From assembly GCF_000426585.1 (NCBI RefSeq), contig NZ_AUFQ01000003.1, positions 186,001 to 250,000 on the forward strand: a DNA stretch of 64,000 bases, in the 5' to 3' direction. The notes beneath the pieces are model-generated. The model ran no database searches, was not told the origin of the DNA, and saw nothing but the letters and a program-made list of their open reading frames with translations. Within the stretch, counting starts at the first letter, position 1. Every line of letters starts with the position of its first letter. Below are positions 17,192 to 26,373 of the stretch, piece by piece. Source of the stretch: Segatella baroniae DSM 16972 = JCM 13447. GTDB lineage: Bacteria; Bacteroidota; Bacteroidia; Bacteroidales; Bacteroidaceae. The position numbers and the translations under genes were made by a program.

Positions 17192-19699
17192 CTACTGAAA
17201 AAGGTTTCTCGTCTCAAATCCATAAACATTACCACCAAAATCGGCCATATAAAGCCAACCATTAGCAACGGCTACCGTTGAGAAAATAGGAACACCCGTC
17301 TGAAACTTCCATACCGGTTTTCCCGTTTTTCGATGTAGTCCATAGAGATAGCCATCTGAAGCACCGATAAATACAACTTCTCCCTGCAAAACAGGACGCG
17401 TTTCGACCGTAGCAGAAGGAGGACGCGTATAAGGTGACGTGTAGATTAAAGCAGGAGATGTTTGAAAACGCCATTTCTCCTCCAACGTTTCTTTATTCAA
17501 AGCTACTACTCCTCGTTGAGCTGTACCGAAAATAATCTCGTCATCGGTTATCAATGGAGCCGTATTGACATCCACTCCATACCCTAATGATTTATGAACA
17601 ATGATGTGACCAGTATGGCCATCAATAAGAAACAACGACTTACCGGAAAGCAAATAAAACTGTTCGCCACTCCAAGTAACCGATCCTGAACGATAACGAA
17701 GTTCCTTATCTTTCTTCTCCCACAGCATTTTACCTGTACGGGCGTCATTAGCATACAATCCTTTCCAGTTGGCATGACCAATCAAAATATGTTGGTGAAG
17801 CGACAACGTGGCCACACAACCTTCTCCTCGCGACCATTCCTTATTTCTCCACAATAGTTTCCCGTCAGATATTTGTAACGCGCACAAAGATAATCCTGTG
17901 CCGGCATACACAACATCGCCCACTGCCAACAAGCCATCATTCAATCCCGGCAACAAGCCAATGCCCAAGTTTTTCTCCCAATTCAATTGTCCCGTCAATG
18001 CATCAACAGCATACAACGAACCATAGACATCTTGTGCCAACACATAACCTTTAGAAACCGCAATACTACTTCGCACAGAACCGCGAATGGGATACTTCCA
18101 GCAGATTGCTCCAGTATTGGCATCCAAGCATACTAAGGCCGATTTGCCTGTTCCATTCTCATCAATGGTTGCTAAATAGACTTTGTTTTCCTGAACGACA
18201 GGTGCCGTCATATAAACCGAAGCACCAACATTCCGCACCCATGACAAACGCATGGGAGCCGGTTGTTCTAAAAGTCCATTAAAAAACGAACGCTTTGTCC
18301 TCTTTACCTCGCCATTCTTAAAAGTAGCCTGCACCTCTATGGTCACCTTGCGGTTGTTCCATTGCGAAGCTAACTCCAGCTCCGCATACCACGTAAAGTC
18401 GCTCTGCGGCTGCATAAAACGAAGAGAAGTTATGGGGCGACCTTCACACGTGCAGCGATATTGCACTGATTGTACCGGAGATACAGACGAATAGGCATTC
18501 ACAGACAATGGAATTTTTCCCGAAGATAACTTCGGACGCTGCAATCCATTCAAAGAAGCGATCTGCACATAAGCAGGCAGATAGCTGTAACGCATCTCGG
18601 AAGTCGTCTTCCCCTTAGCGTCAACAGCTAATACCCGAAAAGCAGAAGTGGCATGATCAATGCCTCCGCCTGCAGGTGTAGCGGTACAAATGAGATTCAT
18701 TTTCGTAGCAGGATGCTGAACCTGATGATGAATATGCCAATGTCCATAGAACCAGTTCTTCACTCCTCTTGCGGGCAAATCTATATATTCAGTCGGACTG
18801 ATTCCATAGCGAAACGTGATAGTATCTTCGGGTATGCTATGATTGAAGAATACGATTGGTCTGCCTTTTTCCACCAAGGCCAAATCATTCTTCAACCAGC
18901 GATATACATCTTCTTTCCGATAACTAGGACGATGGTCTCCTTGAAGCATCGGTGTCATCACATAATGGACAGTTCCCATATCAAAAGAGTAAAACACGGG
19001 GCCATAGATTTTTTCATAAAGTTCTTCTCCATAAGCTCCCTTTACCAAATCATGATTGCCAATGCCATAAAACACCTGAGTATTATCCATCAAACGAGTA
19101 TTCAGAATCCGAATATGACTTTTCAAACCTCCTTCGTAACAAATATCTCCTGTATGAACGACAAAGGCTATTTTCTCATTGTCGGCATATTCACACAGTT
19201 GACGTGACCACATGTCATGTCCTTCCTCCGTAGATATCTCCGTATCAGACAGATGGATGAATTGATGACTGCCATCTGACTTTATTCCCACAGAACAAGG
19301 ATACAACGCAAAATCATACGAAGACGTTCCTTTCCTTACTTGTTGATAAAACGCATTAAAAGTCTTGTAGCCCGAAGGCGTTGTAATAAACAGAAAGCGC
19401 ATACGCTCATGCCCCGGCAAGAGATAAGTTCCTTTTGCATCTGTCTGCACTACATGCAAACCATCAGACACCGCCACTTTCGGAAGCAACTTATCTCCTT
19501 TGTCATATACGCCATTCCAATTTCGATCTTCAAACACTCTACCCGTATACTGAGCATAAAGAGGGAATGGAATAGTTAGCAAAAGCATCAACAAACACAC
19601 AACTTGAAAGAATGTTTGTTTACTTCCATTCGTATAACTTACACTCCAAGCAGTTTCCTTTTCGTATATATACATATTTCTGTATTCAAAGAAAATCAT
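17192..19699 (-). CDS. Exported metallophosphoesterase fused to a PQQ-type beta-propeller
   Basis: This protein has 835 residues. After a signal peptide (VVCLLMLLLTIPFPLYAQ) comes a small beta-sandwich of the type preceding such enzymes (YTGRVFEDRNWNGVYDKGD). Next is a calcineurin-like phosphoesterase core with metal-ligand segments HLSDTEIS, VVHTGDICYEGG, GIGNHDL, FFNHSIPE and GHWHIHHQ, then a C-terminal phosphoesterase-associated domain. The last 330 or so residues are PQQ/quinoprotein-like propeller repeats (LVCLDANTGAICWKYP, LYAVDALTGQLNWEKN, LFLIDGHTGHIIVHKS and others). The first metal motif is DTE where DxH is usual. It probably removes phosphate or cleaves a phosphodiester in the periplasm. 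It is the last gene of the PUL. A start at Met-9 is also possible. Confidence 0.85.
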   Translation of the reverse strand: MIFFEYRNMYIYEKETAWSVSYTNGSKQTFFQVVCLLMLLLTIPFPLYAQYTGRVFEDRNWNGVYDKGDKLLPKVAVSDGLHVVQTDAKGTYLLPGHERMRFLFITTPSGYKTFNAFYQQVRKGTSSYDFALYPCSVGIKSDGSHQFIHLSDTEISTEEGHDMWSRQLCEYADNEKIAFVVHTGDICYEGGLKSHIRILNTRLMDNTQVFYGIGNHDLVKGAYGEELYEKIYGPVFYSFDMGTVHYVMTPMLQGDHRPSYRKEDVYRWLKNDLALVEKGRPIVFFNHSIPEDTITFRYGISPTEYIDLPARGVKNWFYGHWHIHHQVQHPATKMNLICTATPAGGGIDHATSAFRVLAVDAKGKTTSEMRYSYLPAYVQIASLNGLQRPKLSSGKIPLSVNAYSSVSPVQSVQYRCTCEGRPITSLRFMQPQSDFTWYAELELASQWNNRKVTIEVQATFKNGEVKRTKRSFFNGLLEQPAPMRLSWVRNVGASVYMTAPVVQENKVYLATIDENGTGKSALVCLDANTGAICWKYPIRGSVRSSIAVSKGYVLAQDVYGSLYAVDALTGQLNWEKNLGIGLLPGLNDGLLAVGDVVYAGTGLSLCALQISDGKLLWRNKEWSRGEGCVATLSLHQHILIGHANWKGLYANDARTGKMLWEKKDKELRYRSGSVTWSGEQFYLLSGKSLFLIDGHTGHIIVHKSLGYGVDVNTAPLITDDEIIFGTAQRGVVALNKETLEEKWRFQTSPALIYTSPYTRPPSATVETRPVLQGEVVFIGASDGYLYGLHRKTGKPVWKFQTGVPIFSTVAVANGWLYMADFGGNVYGFETRNLFQ

Positions 19700-19789
19700 A
19701 TTATTATCTTGTATCAGCTAAGTAAATTTTATACAACTTTCATCCTTTCGATAAAAAATAAGTTGTCGTTACACTTTGCGGCATCTATA

Positions 19790-22375
19790 TCAAAAGCCTT
19801 TTGTTAATTGAATATTGATGGAGGTCTGTTGGCGGACAGCAACTTTCTTTTCTGTATACCCTTTTTTCGAAAACAAAAGAGTATCATTATCTGCAACCTT
19901 TATCTTATAAAGTCCTTTAGAATCGGTTTTTGTCGCAGCACCTGTCTTCAGACATTTCACCAGATATCCTGCCACAGGAGTTGCTTGCACATCACGCACA
20001 CACCCTTCTATCATGAGTTGCCTGCTTGAAATAATGGCTTGCTTTTTAGACGTTTGTACTTCGGAATCTCTAAACTGCATGTCCATAACACCAACAGTAA
20101 CTGGCAATGTGTGATATATATGATCAGAAGCAGTACCTACTTGTATTTCAAAAACACCAGGTTCTAACATCCGCTGACCGAAATTATCGGTAAGATATAA
20201 CTCTGTAACAGGCACTTTTATCACAGTTTCTATTGTTTCCCCCGGACAAACATCTATTTTAGAAAATCCTTTCAACTGCTTCACAGGTGTAACAACCGAG
20301 CTTACTACATCGCGCACGTAAACCTGCACAACCTCTTTACCCTTAACCGGCCCTGTATTCTTCACCGCCACAGTCACGTTGATGGTATCAAAAGGCTGAT
20401 ACTGCTTTTTATCAGTCACGGCATGCGAATAAGCAAAAGAAGTATAACTCAATCCATGTCCGAAAGCCCAAAGAGCGGTTGGATCTGAAAACACATAATC
20501 TCTACCTGGTTTCTCGTATGTTCCCGGTTCCTTATAAAATCCCTTGTCGGTAGGTAAATGGTTATAATACGCTGGCAGATGGCCTGTACTCTTAGGGAAA
20601 GAGAAAGATAATTTGCCAGAAGGATTGACACGTCCGAACAACACATCTGCAATAGCATGGCCCTCTTGTTCTCCGCCATACCATTGAGCCACTATCGCAG
20701 GAATATGCTCTTTCACCCAAGGCATGGCGAAAGGCTTTCCTGCCACCAACACCACAACCACCGGTTTACCCGTAGCATATACCCGTTTGATGAGTGTTTC
20801 CTGTGCGCCTGTCAGCGATATATCGTTCAGATCAATACCTTCTCCACTTGTGGATGGTTCTGCGCTATGCCGCACAAAAGCCGTACTCGAACTACCCACA
20901 AATACCAATGCGACATCACTCTTCTTAACAGCCTCAACGGCTTCGGCAATCCCTGTCGTGTCCATAGAAGCCAACGAACAGCCTTTTGCATAATGCACTT
21001 TCACTTTCCCTTTTAATAGCTGACGAATACCTTGTAACGGAGTAACTCCATCTTCCTTGTTTTTACTCCAAGTATAATCACCAAACTGCACATAATCGGC
21101 ATTAGGGCCTATCACCGCTACTGATTTTAGTTCCAATGGATTCAAAGGAAGTAGTTGATTCTGGTTCTTCAGCAACACAATAGATTCTTCAGCAATTCGC
21201 CGACTTAACGCTACACTTTCGGGTGCACGCAATGCCAACCGATAAGTTGTTTTATCCAAATAGGGATCTTCAAACAACCCCAACTCAAACTTAGCAATTA
21301 AGACTCGTTTCACAGCTCGGTCTACAATCTTTACATCAAATGCGCCTTTGCGAATTTGCTCTATTAAAGAAAGATAGCAGCTACTGGACGCTTCCACATC
21401 CACACCTGCCTCTAATGCCTGACGGGCAGCATCGAAGTTAGAACTTGCTGTATGATGAAATGTTTTCAACATATCAATCGCTCCCCAGTCAGAATAGACA
21501 TAACCTCGAAATCCGAACTTATTACGTAAGATTTCGGTCAACATAAAATGGGAAGCGGAATTGGGCGTGCGATTCCAGGAATTATAACTCGACATCACCG
21601 CTAAAACACCCGTTTGAGCACAAACGGCTTCAAACGGCTTCAAATAGATATCAAACAAATCACGAATTCCACATTCTACCGATGCTAAATTCAATCCTCC
21701 TTGCGGATTGCCATGCGGACCATAATGCTTCAACATGGGAGAGATACCATGGTCTAAATAGCCTTTCACCTCGGCAACTGCCATCTGAGAACAAAGAAAA
21801 GGATCTTCTCCAAAAGATTCCTCCACCCGTCCCCAACGCAATTCACGTACTACATCAATACAAGGAGCCAGAACTTGTTTCACTCCCATCGTATTCAGTT
21901 CTCCTGAAATATGCTTTGTCTTCTGGTAAGCAAGAAACGGGTTAAACGTACTTCCCAAAGCTATATTTTGCGGATAGATTGTAGCTCCCTCGTGTACCAC
22001 GCCATGCAATGATTCCGCTACAGGCAAAGCAGGAATACCCAAACGAGTATTCTCTACTAAATACGTCTGTATTTCCCTAAACGTCTTTTGACAATTAGCA
22101 GCTGTCAACGGAAAACCTTCAAAAAAACCATAACTAATGCCCGAGCATTTTTTTTCTAACTTATCTTTATTCAACTGTTGACCATCAAATACATCCCATG
22201 AATGTAGATGACGAATCTGTGCGACCTTCTCCTCTAAGGTCATGCGGAAAAGCAAGTCCTCAGCCCGCGCCTCAGCAGGAAGCAATGGATTTTGATACGG
22301 CAATGCCTGCTGGGCATACCCAGCCAACATCCCCCCAAAAGCACCAGCTAACAATAAACATTTCTGTTTTTTCAT
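19790..22375 (-). CDS. Glycoside hydrolase family 3 beta-glucosidase/xylosidase with C-terminal add-on
   Basis: This protein has 861 residues. A signal peptide (LLLAGAFGGMLAGYAQQ) directs it to the periplasm or beyond. The GH3 N-terminal barrel carries AESLHGVVHEG, VEESFGEDPF and KHYGPHG, and the nucleophile Asp-296 in GYVYSDWGAI. The GH3 C-terminal domain has SIVLLKNQNQLLPL and VAVIGPNAD. It is followed by an FnIII-like domain (WAFGHGLSYTSF, VKGKEVVQVYVRD). The last 80 or so residues look like a carboxypeptidase-D regulatory-like fold (IEGCVRDVQATPVAGYLVK, TDSKGLYKI), unusual on a GH3 enzyme. It cleaves beta-linked sugars from non-reducing ends; the exact sugar is unknown. It lies in the PUL between the propeller lipoprotein and the phosphoesterase. 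Confidence 0.92.
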   Translation of the reverse strand: MKKQKCLLLAGAFGGMLAGYAQQALPYQNPLLPAEARAEDLLFRMTLEEKVAQIRHLHSWDVFDGQQLNKDKLEKKCSGISYGFFEGFPLTAANCQKTFREIQTYLVENTRLGIPALPVAESLHGVVHEGATIYPQNIALGSTFNPFLAYQKTKHISGELNTMGVKQVLAPCIDVVRELRWGRVEESFGEDPFLCSQMAVAEVKGYLDHGISPMLKHYGPHGNPQGGLNLASVECGIRDLFDIYLKPFEAVCAQTGVLAVMSSYNSWNRTPNSASHFMLTEILRNKFGFRGYVYSDWGAIDMLKTFHHTASSNFDAARQALEAGVDVEASSSCYLSLIEQIRKGAFDVKIVDRAVKRVLIAKFELGLFEDPYLDKTTYRLALRAPESVALSRRIAEESIVLLKNQNQLLPLNPLELKSVAVIGPNADYVQFGDYTWSKNKEDGVTPLQGIRQLLKGKVKVHYAKGCSLASMDTTGIAEAVEAVKKSDVALVFVGSSSTAFVRHSAEPSTSGEGIDLNDISLTGAQETLIKRVYATGKPVVVVLVAGKPFAMPWVKEHIPAIVAQWYGGEQEGHAIADVLFGRVNPSGKLSFSFPKSTGHLPAYYNHLPTDKGFYKEPGTYEKPGRDYVFSDPTALWAFGHGLSYTSFAYSHAVTDKKQYQPFDTINVTVAVKNTGPVKGKEVVQVYVRDVVSSVVTPVKQLKGFSKIDVCPGETIETVIKVPVTELYLTDNFGQRMLEPGVFEIQVGTASDHIYHTLPVTVGVMDMQFRDSEVQTSKKQAIISSRQLMIEGCVRDVQATPVAGYLVKCLKTGAATKTDSKGLYKIKVADNDTLLFSKKGYTEKKVAVRQQTSINIQLTKGF

Positions 22376-22421
22376 GTTTCTATCTTACAGAATAAGCAAA
22401 ACCTGCTACATCGTTTGGGCT

Positions 22422-23375
22422 TTAATTTCCTAATTTAAACAAATGACTCTTGGGATAACTGAACGTATTGTCTTGCATCCAACGTCCTTTATAAATCTTC
22501 GCGCCTCTAATAGTAAAGATTTTCTTGCCTTTCTCATTAATCAAACCGTCTGACCACCATTCTGTAGTTGGATACAACATCAACATCCCCTCTTTACTAT
22601 CAGAAACACTCTTCACTGCATAAAACGGAAAAATTCTCTCCAACGTTTTCGTTTCTATGTCATATTGCCAAACTGTTTCGTTAGTAGTCAGCCACAAGCT
22701 ATTCTCTTTATTTTGAACAGGGAACAAGTCATGTCCACAAGATTCTGTTTTCGGCAATTCCGTAATCAGAGTTTTATCCAACAACATCGGAGCCTTGCTG
22801 TCATTATTATATTTATAAGAATACAATGCACGATCTTGAGTTGTATACAATACGCTCCTCTTTCTATCCCACACTACATTGTGGGCACTTGGTAATTCAT
22901 AAGACGCATGGAATTTACCAAAACCTTTAATGGTATCAGTCACAAACGTACGCAACTTACTGTCTGTCGAAGAAACAGCTACAATATTCCCATCAGGCAA
23001 CAACTCTGCCGAGTGAGGATTACTTCCTACCTGGGCATAATACATCAACTTACTATCTGCAATACGAATCAGCGCCACCGCTCCTCCGGAAGCCGTCATC
23101 AAAATATATTGACTATTATATACGGGCTTTACTTCACTTGGATTTGTAAACCAAATTTGATGTTCAGCTGGAACTCCTGCTTGAACAGCATTCCATGACC
23201 ACACTTTCTGATATGTATCTGCATCAATAATAACTACTGATTTTGTTGCCTGCTCAGCTAATACGATGGAACGCATAGGTATCTTCACAGTTTTATTGGG
23301 TAATACAGGATCATTTTCTGAACTACAACATAAAAACAATATAACACTAAGAAATATAAAGATAATATTTTTCAT
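22422..23375 (-). CDS. Surface lipoprotein with propeller-like fold (DUF6528-like)
   Basis: This 317-residue lipoprotein has a cysteine at residue 16 or 17 and an acidic stretch after it (CSSENDP) that resembles the Bacteroidota surface-export signal. The rest reads like beta-propeller blades: SVVIIDADTYQKVWSWN, GGAVALIRIADSKLMYYAQVG, NPHSAELLPDGNIVAVSS, HNVVWDRKRSVLYTTQDRALY. From memory this matches DUF6528-type proteins that occur in Bacteroides PULs; the assignment is tentative. It may bind the glycan or an aglycone at the cell surface. The cytoplasm is excluded by the leader. Confidence 0.65.
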   Translation of the reverse strand: MKNIIFIFLSVILFLCCSSENDPVLPNKTVKIPMRSIVLAEQATKSVVIIDADTYQKVWSWNAVQAGVPAEHQIWFTNPSEVKPVYNSQYILMTASGGAVALIRIADSKLMYYAQVGSNPHSAELLPDGNIVAVSSTDSKLRTFVTDTIKGFGKFHASYELPSAHNVVWDRKRSVLYTTQDRALYSYKYNNDSKAPMLLDKTLITELPKTESCGHDLFPVQNKENSLWLTTNETVWQYDIETKTLERIFPFYAVKSVSDSKEGMLMLYPTTEWWSDGLINEKGKKIFTIRGAKIYKGRWMQDNTFSYPKSHLFKLGN

Positions 23376-23402
23376 ACTTATAAAATATTTAAAATGAATA
23401 TA

Positions 23403-23438
23403 GAAGGCAACCGCTCCTTAGTCGCAACCGTTGCCTTC
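23403..23438 (-). terminator. Intercistronic hairpin inside the PUL
   Basis: Arms 23403-23411 and 23430-23438 are exact complements (gaaggcaac with gttgccttc) with an 18-base loop. It lies 13 bases past the stop of the BACON/beta-helix gene on the minus strand, before the propeller lipoprotein. The following transcript is A/T rich without a clean T run, so it may be a partial terminator or an mRNA-stabilising end. Confidence 0.5.
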
Positions 23439-23450
23439 TTTGTCTACATA

Positions 23451-25373
23451 TTATTTATCAAGTGGATGATATTCAAAGGCTCCTACATCGACTATATTAT
23501 CCCAAATGCGAAGTGAACCTAATATATCACAAGTCAAACCCAGCTTGCCGATTTCCTTATTTGAGCCTGCATTAATCAAAGGAGATGTTCCTTGCAACAG
23601 ATAATCACTCTTTGTCGGATTCACAAAACGAGGACCATTCACTGCGCCATTATCAGCATTCAACGTTATACAGCCATCAGTAGATAAAGGTGTAAAACCT
23701 TTATTAAATACATAACCATCTTGCACGGCACAATGAATGAACTTAGCATTCTTATCACTATCAAGGTAACCTTGATGATTTGCTCCGCGTGTATGTTTAT
23801 TACCCCAAATCACCGTATTAACTACGACGACATTCTTTCCCCCTAAACGCAGGCCGGCACAACCGCCTCCACTTTCATTATTCACAATGGTAACATTATA
23901 TAAATTCGTACCCGATGCATTAACAGTAGAAGATGTTGTCTGAGTCGTATTGTTACAAATCAGCACATTGATTAGTGTAGCATTTGCAAAATAGCCACCT
24001 GCATCTCGATAAGCCGTATTATTACGAATAATACAATTACGAATCACCCAGTTGTCGTAAATAGTCATCGTACCTTCTCCTTTCTTTACATTTGATCCTG
24101 TAAATACAAATCCATCGATATAACGAGTTGTACCTTCAATCTTATAACCATAAATAGAAGGCCACGGATTCTTCGGAGCAGCAATCAATATAGACTTGTT
24201 ATTCAAATCACGGTCAACCAACTTCGTTTCTGTACCCTTGAATCCACCATATATATTAATCTTGCGGAATGTTGTATAGTCTTTCAACTGATACTCACCA
24301 GCTGCCACCCACAATTCCATATCACTATAGTCGCCGCAGACAGCCAAAGCATCTTCAATTCGGCCAAAAGCCCTTTCCCAACTTGTACCATCACCATTAG
24401 ACCCTTTCTTTACATATACAGTGCGACTAAAAGCACGTTGAGTAATCCACAATGTATCGGACACAACCACTTTATTTCCTTTGTTTCTCACCACGACAGA
24501 AGCCGTACGTTCTTCAACGCCGTCATTCGGTTTCACAGACAAAGAAATATTGATATCCTGCACAATATCACCTGTAAATTCCGGATACTGTGCTACAGTA
24601 ACCCAATTATCAGATGCTACACATTCAAATGGAACATTTACGGATATCGGTAAAACCAACGAATGAGCTCCTTTCATCAAGATTTTATCTTTTTCTTCTT
24701 TCGTCAGCGGAATAGACAACATCCTTTCTACATTACTCTGAACGATGGTCAGCTTGGTTTCCGTACTTCTTTCCGCATCGGTCAACGTCACAACTTGTTT
24801 CACCTCTTGTCCTGTTGTATTCTTAGATACTTTAACCTTCAAATGTTCTTTGTCAACCTTTTCAAACGTAATACCATTCGTTTGTCCTTGGTCGACCAGC
24901 CAATCCAAATCGGTCACCACATCTAGCATGGCTTCACCTCCATTTACATTGAAACAAAGTAATTCCTTTGACAAGGTAATCAACGATCCACGGCCATTCT
25001 GCTTTACAGAAACGTGCTTACTCATCTGATCCATCAGACGGACTTCAATCCATCCTTCTCTCTGTTTCATTTCCGGATTTTCCTCCAGTTCCATCACTAT
25101 AGAGTCTGGCTTCAATGCCTGCCCCCGATAACGGTATAACTTAATCCAAGCTTCAGAAGCTTCGGCAAACCAAGGATAAGTGGAACGAAGTTTCACTACT
25201 TGACGAGAACTTGAAGGGGCCACCACCAGCTCCTCTTCTATATTCAAATCGGGGTCTACCCTACGTACAAGGTCTGAGTCGCAACATGCAACTAAACTTA
25301 CCAATATGAGTAGCCCTAATAGTGCACTCCATAAATGATGAAGTTTTATATATCGCTTTTTCATACTATTCAT
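23451..25373 (-). CDS. Lipoprotein with BACON-like repeats and a right-handed beta-helix
   Basis: This protein has 640 residues. The leader ends LVSLVACCDSD with the lipid cysteine near residue 30. About residues 45-320 hold three Ig-like stretches of BACON type (VVAPSSSRQVVKLRST... WIKLYRY; DLDWLVDQ... VVTLTDAERSTETKLTIVQS; SDNWVTVAQ... ISLSVKPNDG). From residue 330 a linker ending RTVYVKKGSNGDGTSWERAF leads into a parallel beta-helix (INIYGGFKGTET, NWVIRNCIIRNNTAYRDAGG, TNLYNVTIVNNESGGGCAGL, VVVNTVIWGNK). It occupies the position of SusE/SusF glycan-binding proteins in a PUL. The helix could be a lyase or a binding scaffold; no catalytic residues can be assigned. Confidence 0.75.
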   Translation of the reverse strand: MNSMKKRYIKLHHLWSALLGLLILVSLVACCDSDLVRRVDPDLNIEEELVVAPSSSRQVVKLRSTYPWFAEASEAWIKLYRYRGQALKPDSIVMELEENPEMKQREGWIEVRLMDQMSKHVSVKQNGRGSLITLSKELLCFNVNGGEAMLDVVTDLDWLVDQGQTNGITFEKVDKEHLKVKVSKNTTGQEVKQVVTLTDAERSTETKLTIVQSNVERMLSIPLTKEEKDKILMKGAHSLVLPISVNVPFECVASDNWVTVAQYPEFTGDIVQDINISLSVKPNDGVEERTASVVVRNKGNKVVVSDTLWITQRAFSRTVYVKKGSNGDGTSWERAFGRIEDALAVCGDYSDMELWVAAGEYQLKDYTTFRKINIYGGFKGTETKLVDRDLNNKSILIAAPKNPWPSIYGYKIEGTTRYIDGFVFTGSNVKKGEGTMTIYDNWVIRNCIIRNNTAYRDAGGYFANATLINVLICNNTTQTTSSTVNASGTNLYNVTIVNNESGGGCAGLRLGGKNVVVVNTVIWGNKHTRGANHQGYLDSDKNAKFIHCAVQDGYVFNKGFTPLSTDGCITLNADNGAVNGPRFVNPTKSDYLLQGTSPLINAGSNKEIGKLGLTCDILGSLRIWDNIVDVGAFEYHPLDK

Positions 25374-25376
25374 CTG

Positions 25377-26342
25377 TTAATTGTTTTTCTCTACTACCTG
25401 TATACCATTCAACACTGCTCTGGCCGGATTGTCTGATGGTTTGTTCATCAATTCGAAGGACAATGGTAGACCTGCCTGCTCTACCCTACGTACCATCGTT
25501 GTAGAACCTCCTCCATCTAAATTCAAGGCCTGATAGCAACCTGCTCCCTTGCAAAGAAGCATCATATCTTCCAGACGCATGCCATTGGAATAATCACTCT
25601 GACGACCGTCAATCACAAACAAAAATACTTTCTTATAATCTTTAGAAACGCCCACAAATGTACGAGGATAAAATTGCATGGAATTATCATTCACAGTAAA
25701 GTTGCCAACAGGTTTTCCATCTTCCACTAAACACTGCCAGCCACCAACCGCATTTGTCACCCTACTTTCCTGCAATTGAAATTCAGGAATCAAAGAAATA
25801 TGGGCGGTACCATCATCCAAGATATAGAATACATAATTTGCTTCTGCGTCTTTCAACGTTTTGATGGCAACCCCATCCTTATAACATAATCCATTCGTGT
25901 ACCAACTACCATCTTTAGCTTTACCATAATAATCGCCATTAGTGGCCAGGATTACCTTTCTTCCTGCTTCTTCTGCCTTCATTGCCTGTTCGGCTATGGT
26001 TTGAAGCTTTGTCCCATAGCTGTTCTTATTATCCGGAGTAGAAGTAACTAATGTCACATTTTTATTCAAATCTACTTCTGCAATAATCATACGGGTAGGT
26101 TTGGTACAATAGGTAAAAGTCACATCAGTAATATGTACTCCTGCGTGCAATTCGTACACCTGCTCTTTATCAACAGACTGAATGAGTGGTACATTTTCAG
26201 CAATCCCTTGAGTAATAGGAAGTGTTGCCCCCTTAAAAGGAACGCCTTCATCATTATTGGAGCAACCGCACGAAAGAACTACGGCTGACAACAATACGAT
26301 AGAGCGAAAGAATTTCGCTATATCTAAAACTAAGTTTTTCAT
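25377..26342 (-). CDS. Phosphodiester glycosidase (NAGPA-domain) lipoprotein
   Basis: This 321-residue lipoprotein has a cysteine at 25 or 27 followed by SNNDEG, like a surface-export signal. The body matches the NAGPA/DUF2233 phosphodiester glycosidase family: HAGVHITDVTFTY at the start of the domain, ATNGDYYGKAK (family NG-x-FF motif), PRTFVGV, VIDGRQSDYSNGMRLEDMM and the strongly conserved ALNLDGGGSTTMV. The human member removes GlcNAc from GlcNAc-1-phospho-mannose. Here it would split a sugar-phosphate diester on an imported or surface-bound glycan. It starts three bases after the stop region of the SusD spacer and is followed directly by the BACON/beta-helix gene. Confidence 0.85.
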   Translation of the reverse strand: MKNLVLDIAKFFRSIVLLSAVVLSCGCSNNDEGVPFKGATLPITQGIAENVPLIQSVDKEQVYELHAGVHITDVTFTYCTKPTRMIIAEVDLNKNVTLVTSTPDNKNSYGTKLQTIAEQAMKAEEAGRKVILATNGDYYGKAKDGSWYTNGLCYKDGVAIKTLKDAEANYVFYILDDGTAHISLIPEFQLQESRVTNAVGGWQCLVEDGKPVGNFTVNDNSMQFYPRTFVGVSKDYKKVFLFVIDGRQSDYSNGMRLEDMMLLCKGAGCYQALNLDGGGSTTMVRRVEQAGLPLSFELMNKPSDNPARAVLNGIQVVEKNN

Positions 26343-26373
26343 ATATCTTTATTAAATTCGTTATAAGTTATCA

